This document shows, in pieces, positions 5,863-8,313 of a stretch of DNA of 8,313 bases; within the stretch, counting starts at the first letter, position 1, and every line of letters starts with the position of its first letter. The stretch is from an uncultured Bacteroidales bacterium (GTDB taxonomy: Bacteria > Bacteroidota > Bacteroidia > Bacteroidales > UBA3824), in the NCBI GenBank assembly GCA_937877455.1, contig CALFIU010000076.1, positions 1 to 8,313 of the forward strand, in the 5' to 3' direction. The position numbers were made by a program, and so were the translations under genes. The notes under the pieces were generated by a model. The model saw only the letters and a list, made by a program, of their open reading frames with translations. It did no database searches and was not told the DNA's origin.

Positions 5863-8217
5863 ATGATTCGCAGATTTTACATAATTTCGCTGTTATTATT
5901 GATTATCAACGCAGCCGTTGCACAAAAAAGCGAGGTGCGGCAAGGTGTGTTCGGTGTTGAAAAAATTAAAAATGATTATTACCTTCATATCGACGACACA
6001 CTGTTTGGACGGCCATTTTTGGCGGTGACACGTTTTGCCACAACGCCTGTCGATCTCGGATTTTTTGGCGGCGAACTCATTGACAATAAGATTCTTTACT
6101 TTGAAAAACATGACAAAGTAGTTTTTCTGCGGGCGTTGATTGCAAAATCGTTATCCAATAGCGACACTGCTGATATTTCGTTGGCAGTTGGAGCAAGTGG
6201 TGAAAATCCTATCTTGGCGGCATTCAAGACCGATTCGTTGCCGTCCGCTAAAAATTCTTCGCCGTCGTCGTGCCGCATAAAGTTTACCGATTTTATCCGT
6301 GAGGACAATCAAATTACAGGGTTTGCAGCGGCGGCTAAGGCTAAGTTCGGCGTGTCAACTCTAAAAAACGATCTTTCGTACATCGAGAGTGTCAACACTT
6401 ATCCCACTAATCTTGAAATAGTTACGGTAAAGACATATACTTCCAAGGGTGAAGCCGCAAAAGCCGCCGCCGCCAAGCAGACTGGTATGATGACTTTTAA
6501 AATCAACACTTCGCTTGTACTCTTGCCGTCTGAGCCGATGAAAAGACGATTTTACGATGAAAGAGTTGGCTATTTTACCGATGACTACAAGGAATATTCT
6601 GATAATCAGCAGAAAGTGCGCAAACGAATGGTGGTTTCACGTTGGCGGCTCGAACCCAAGGATTCGTTGGATTTCGAAAAAATGCGCCGTGGCGAACTCG
6701 TGGAACCTAAAAAGCAGATTGTCTATTACATCGACCCTGCCACTCCAAAACAATGGCGCAAATATCTGATTCAAGGCGTTGAAGATTGGAATCCTGCATT
6801 TGAGCAGGCTGGTTGGAAAAACGCAATCACAGCCAAGGAATGGCCCGAGGACGATTCGACGATGAGCCTTGAAGACGCCCGTTTTTCAGTCATAAGGTAT
6901 CTTGCATCACCCACAGCAAATGCTTATGGCCCACGCATTTGCGACCCACGTACTGGCGAAATTATCGAATCGCACATCGGTTGGTATCACAATGTCATGC
7001 AGATTATTCACGATTGGTATATGGTTCAGGTGGGCGCAGTGGACGAGCGAGCAAGAAAAATGAATTTTGACGAGGATTTGATTGGTCAGTTGATACGTTT
7101 TGTCAGCAGCCACGAGATTGGTCATACTCTTGGCCTTAAACACAATATGGGCGCAAGTTTTGCTACAAAAGCCGACAGTCTGCGCAACAAGTCGTGGGTG
7201 GAAAAATACGGTCATACAGCCTCGATTATGGATTATGCACGTTTCAATTATGCTGCACAGCCTGGCGACAATATTGGACCGAGAGGCATTTTTCCACGTG
7301 TTAACGATTATGACAAATGGGCCATTGAATGGGGTTACAGATATTTTGCGGATTCAGAAAATGAGGAGAACGAATCGCTGAAACTCAGCCGTTTAACCGA
7401 CCAACGTCTAAAAAATAATCCACGTCTTTGGTACGGTGGCGAAGGCAATGACAACGACCCACGAGCCCAAACCGAGGATCTTGGTGACAATCAGATGAAA
7501 ACCGCACGTTGGGGTATCGAAAACCTCAAATTCGTGGTTGAAAATCTTGCTGATTGGACTGCGAACGACCTCAACAGCAAGGAAGACCTTTTGCAGGTTT
7601 ATAACAGCGCATTAAAACAGTACAAAAAATATGTTGGTCACGCACTTCGCAATGTTGGCGGTGTCTATGTCAACAAGCAGTCAGCCACGGTTTACACGCC
7701 CGAAAGCAAATCTCGCTGCGTGGAAGCGTTGAATTTTTTGAAAGAAACAGTTTTTGACTGTCCCTCGTGGTTGATTTCGCAACCGTATGTTTCATCGCTC
7801 GACCGTAATCCAGACAATTTCATTCGCCCGATTGCCGAGAACGCTGTCGCGACGCTCACAAGTTTGAATGTATTTTCAACCATTTACCTATATTCCGACA
7901 GTACAGATACTTACGATATGTTGGATTATATTGACGACTTGATTGAACTTACATTCAGTAATACTCGTCAACCCTCCAAATGGCAGATGTACATTCAGCG
8001 TCAGATGGTAACAAAACTTGTTAAAACTATGAAACTTTCCGCAGATGGCGACTTGCATCCGTTTTATCGCCTAACCCTAAACAAAATCCACCGCAAAATT
8101 CACCACGCTGGCAAATCCGAGGTTTCAAAATCGCATTTTCTTGATTTAGTTGATATTATCACAACATCTACTAAAAAAGGGTCGGAACAAGAAGTAAAAG
8201 GAAAGAAGTTGGAATAA
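5863..8217 (+). CDS. Exported zinc metalloprotease, DUF5118/DUF5117/DUF4953 metzincin type
   Basis: A 784-residue predicted zinc endopeptidase. Signal peptide 1-20 (cut before Gln21) sends it out of the cytoplasm. A DUF5118-like segment lies at about 21-70 and DUF5117 at about 85-265, including RRFYDERVGYF (228-238). IDPATPKQWRKYLIQGVEDW begins at 290. The catalytic part (DUF4953, metzincin) has HEIGHTLGLKH at 417-427: His417, His421 and His427 should bind zinc and Glu418 is the catalytic base. SIMDY (454-458) supplies the Met-turn methionine, Met456. All key residues are intact. There is no lipobox, membrane anchor or type IX secretion C-terminal domain, so it is probably periplasmic. The frame runs up to TTG at 5827, overlapping the barrel gene; ATG at 5863 gives a proper signal peptide (GTG at 5860 is possible). 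The 4-base gap implies translational coupling. The substrate is unknown; cargo or a partner protein is likely. Confidence 0.93.
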   Translation: MIRRFYIISLLLLIINAAVAQKSEVRQGVFGVEKIKNDYYLHIDDTLFGRPFLAVTRFATTPVDLGFFGGELIDNKILYFEKHDKVVFLRALIAKSLSNSDTADISLAVGASGENPILAAFKTDSLPSAKNSSPSSCRIKFTDFIREDNQITGFAAAAKAKFGVSTLKNDLSYIESVNTYPTNLEIVTVKTYTSKGEAAKAAAAKQTGMMTFKINTSLVLLPSEPMKRRFYDERVGYFTDDYKEYSDNQQKVRKRMVVSRWRLEPKDSLDFEKMRRGELVEPKKQIVYYIDPATPKQWRKYLIQGVEDWNPAFEQAGWKNAITAKEWPEDDSTMSLEDARFSVIRYLASPTANAYGPRICDPRTGEIIESHIGWYHNVMQIIHDWYMVQVGAVDERARKMNFDEDLIGQLIRFVSSHEIGHTLGLKHNMGASFATKADSLRNKSWVEKYGHTASIMDYARFNYAAQPGDNIGPRGIFPRVNDYDKWAIEWGYRYFADSENEENESLKLSRLTDQRLKNNPRLWYGGEGNDNDPRAQTEDLGDNQMKTARWGIENLKFVVENLADWTANDLNSKEDLLQVYNSALKQYKKYVGHALRNVGGVYVNKQSATVYTPESKSRCVEALNFLKETVFDCPSWLISQPYVSSLDRNPDNFIRPIAENAVATLTSLNVFSTIYLYSDSTDTYDMLDYIDDLIELTFSNTRQPSKWQMYIQRQMVTKLVKTMKLSADGDLHPFYRLTLNKIHRKIHHAGKSEVSKSHFLDLVDIITTSTKKGSEQEVKGKKLE

Positions 8218-8279
8218 CAAATTATTTACTAAACTTTCGCAAGTATCATAACACGTTATCAATCAAATCATTCCAACTT
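8206..8279 (+). other. Long-range stem around the last stop codon
   Basis: AAGTTGGAAT at 8206-8215 is the exact reverse complement of 8270-8279, leaving a 54-base loop. The 5' arm covers the last codons and reaches the stop codon. In RNA a G-U pair could extend the stem by one. The loop holds the inverted copy of the 29-bp repeat. It could form the 3' end structure of the operon transcript, though it lacks the GC-rich stem and U-run of an intrinsic terminator. Confidence 0.35.
8216..8244 (-). repeat. 29-bp repeat, 3' copy (inverted)
   Basis: On the minus strand, 8244 to 8229 reads the same 16 bases as 68-83, then AAATAA and TTTGT as in the 5' copy. It begins within the last stop codon of the protease gene. 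Because of a one-base deletion it reads TAATTTG and not TAnnTTTG, so the promoter-like end is imperfect here. If active it would drive transcription antisense to the operon. Confidence 0.65.
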
Positions 8280-8313
8280 TGTTAAATTTTTAACTAATTG
8301 ATTTTCAATGACT
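8245..8313. other. A/T-rich intergenic stretch, no gene seen
   Basis: No ORF is supported. GTTAAATTTTTAAC at 8281-8294 is a small A/T palindrome, too weak to be called a terminator. No complete TAnnTTTG promoter element is visible on the + strand; CAACTTTG at 8275-8282 misses the first base. A downstream gene, if any, begins outside the window. Confidence 0.4.

Noticed and set aside
6463..6474. GCC triplet run in the protease gene as a variable simple repeat
   Set aside because: Four GCC codons in an Ala/Lys-rich linker keep the frame and are too few to suggest phase variation.
8100..8217. Type IX secretion C-terminal domain on the protease
   Set aside because: The C-terminus is a Lys-rich, charged tail without the beta-sandwich and closing basic motif expected of that signal.
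1..8307. TGATTTTCA at both ends of the window (1-9 and 8299-8307) as possible attachment-site direct repeats
   Set aside because: Only nine A/T-rich bases match, there is no integrase or tRNA gene in view, and the position at the window edges is probably coincidence.

Overview
The window looks like a chromosomal segment from a Bacteroidota species, most likely of the order Bacteroidales. Four points support this. All four large genes belong to families typical of that phylum. Three exported proteins have signal peptides ending in Ala-Gln. The region before the first gene carries a TAnnTTTG promoter element. The genes lack Shine-Dalgarno sequences and start after A/T-rich leaders. The genus cannot be fixed from this sequence.

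Layout: bases 1-293 are an A/T-rich regulatory region. It holds a promoter candidate next to the first gene, an 18-bp perfect dyad abutting that promoter, a second upstream promoter-like element inside a repeat, and one possible 14-codon ORF. Four genes then run head to tail on the + strand: a TonB-dependent outer-membrane receptor (294-3005), a DUF4876-type lipoprotein (3033-4325), a DUF6850-type outer-membrane beta-barrel (4347-5858) and a DUF5117/DUF4953-type metzincin zinc protease (5863-8217). Gaps are 27, 21 and 4 bases, so this is very probably one operon. Bases 8218-8313 are non-coding; they contain an inverted copy of the upstream repeat and a long-range stem that overlaps the last stop codon, but no clear intrinsic terminator.

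How the genes may work together (inference): all four products are exported. The receptor would use TonB energy to import a ligand. The lipoprotein has six aspartates directly after its lipidated cysteine, which suggests it is surface-displayed and could capture or present that ligand. The second barrel could be an accessory or secretion component in the outer membrane. The metzincin could cut the cargo or a partner protein in the periplasm or outside the cell. No SusD-like protein is present, so this is not a standard SusC/SusD glycan system. The cargo is not evident; a peptide, protein or metal complex all fit. The four-gene set, its promoter-proximal dyad and the inverted repeats at both ends are the points most worth following up.
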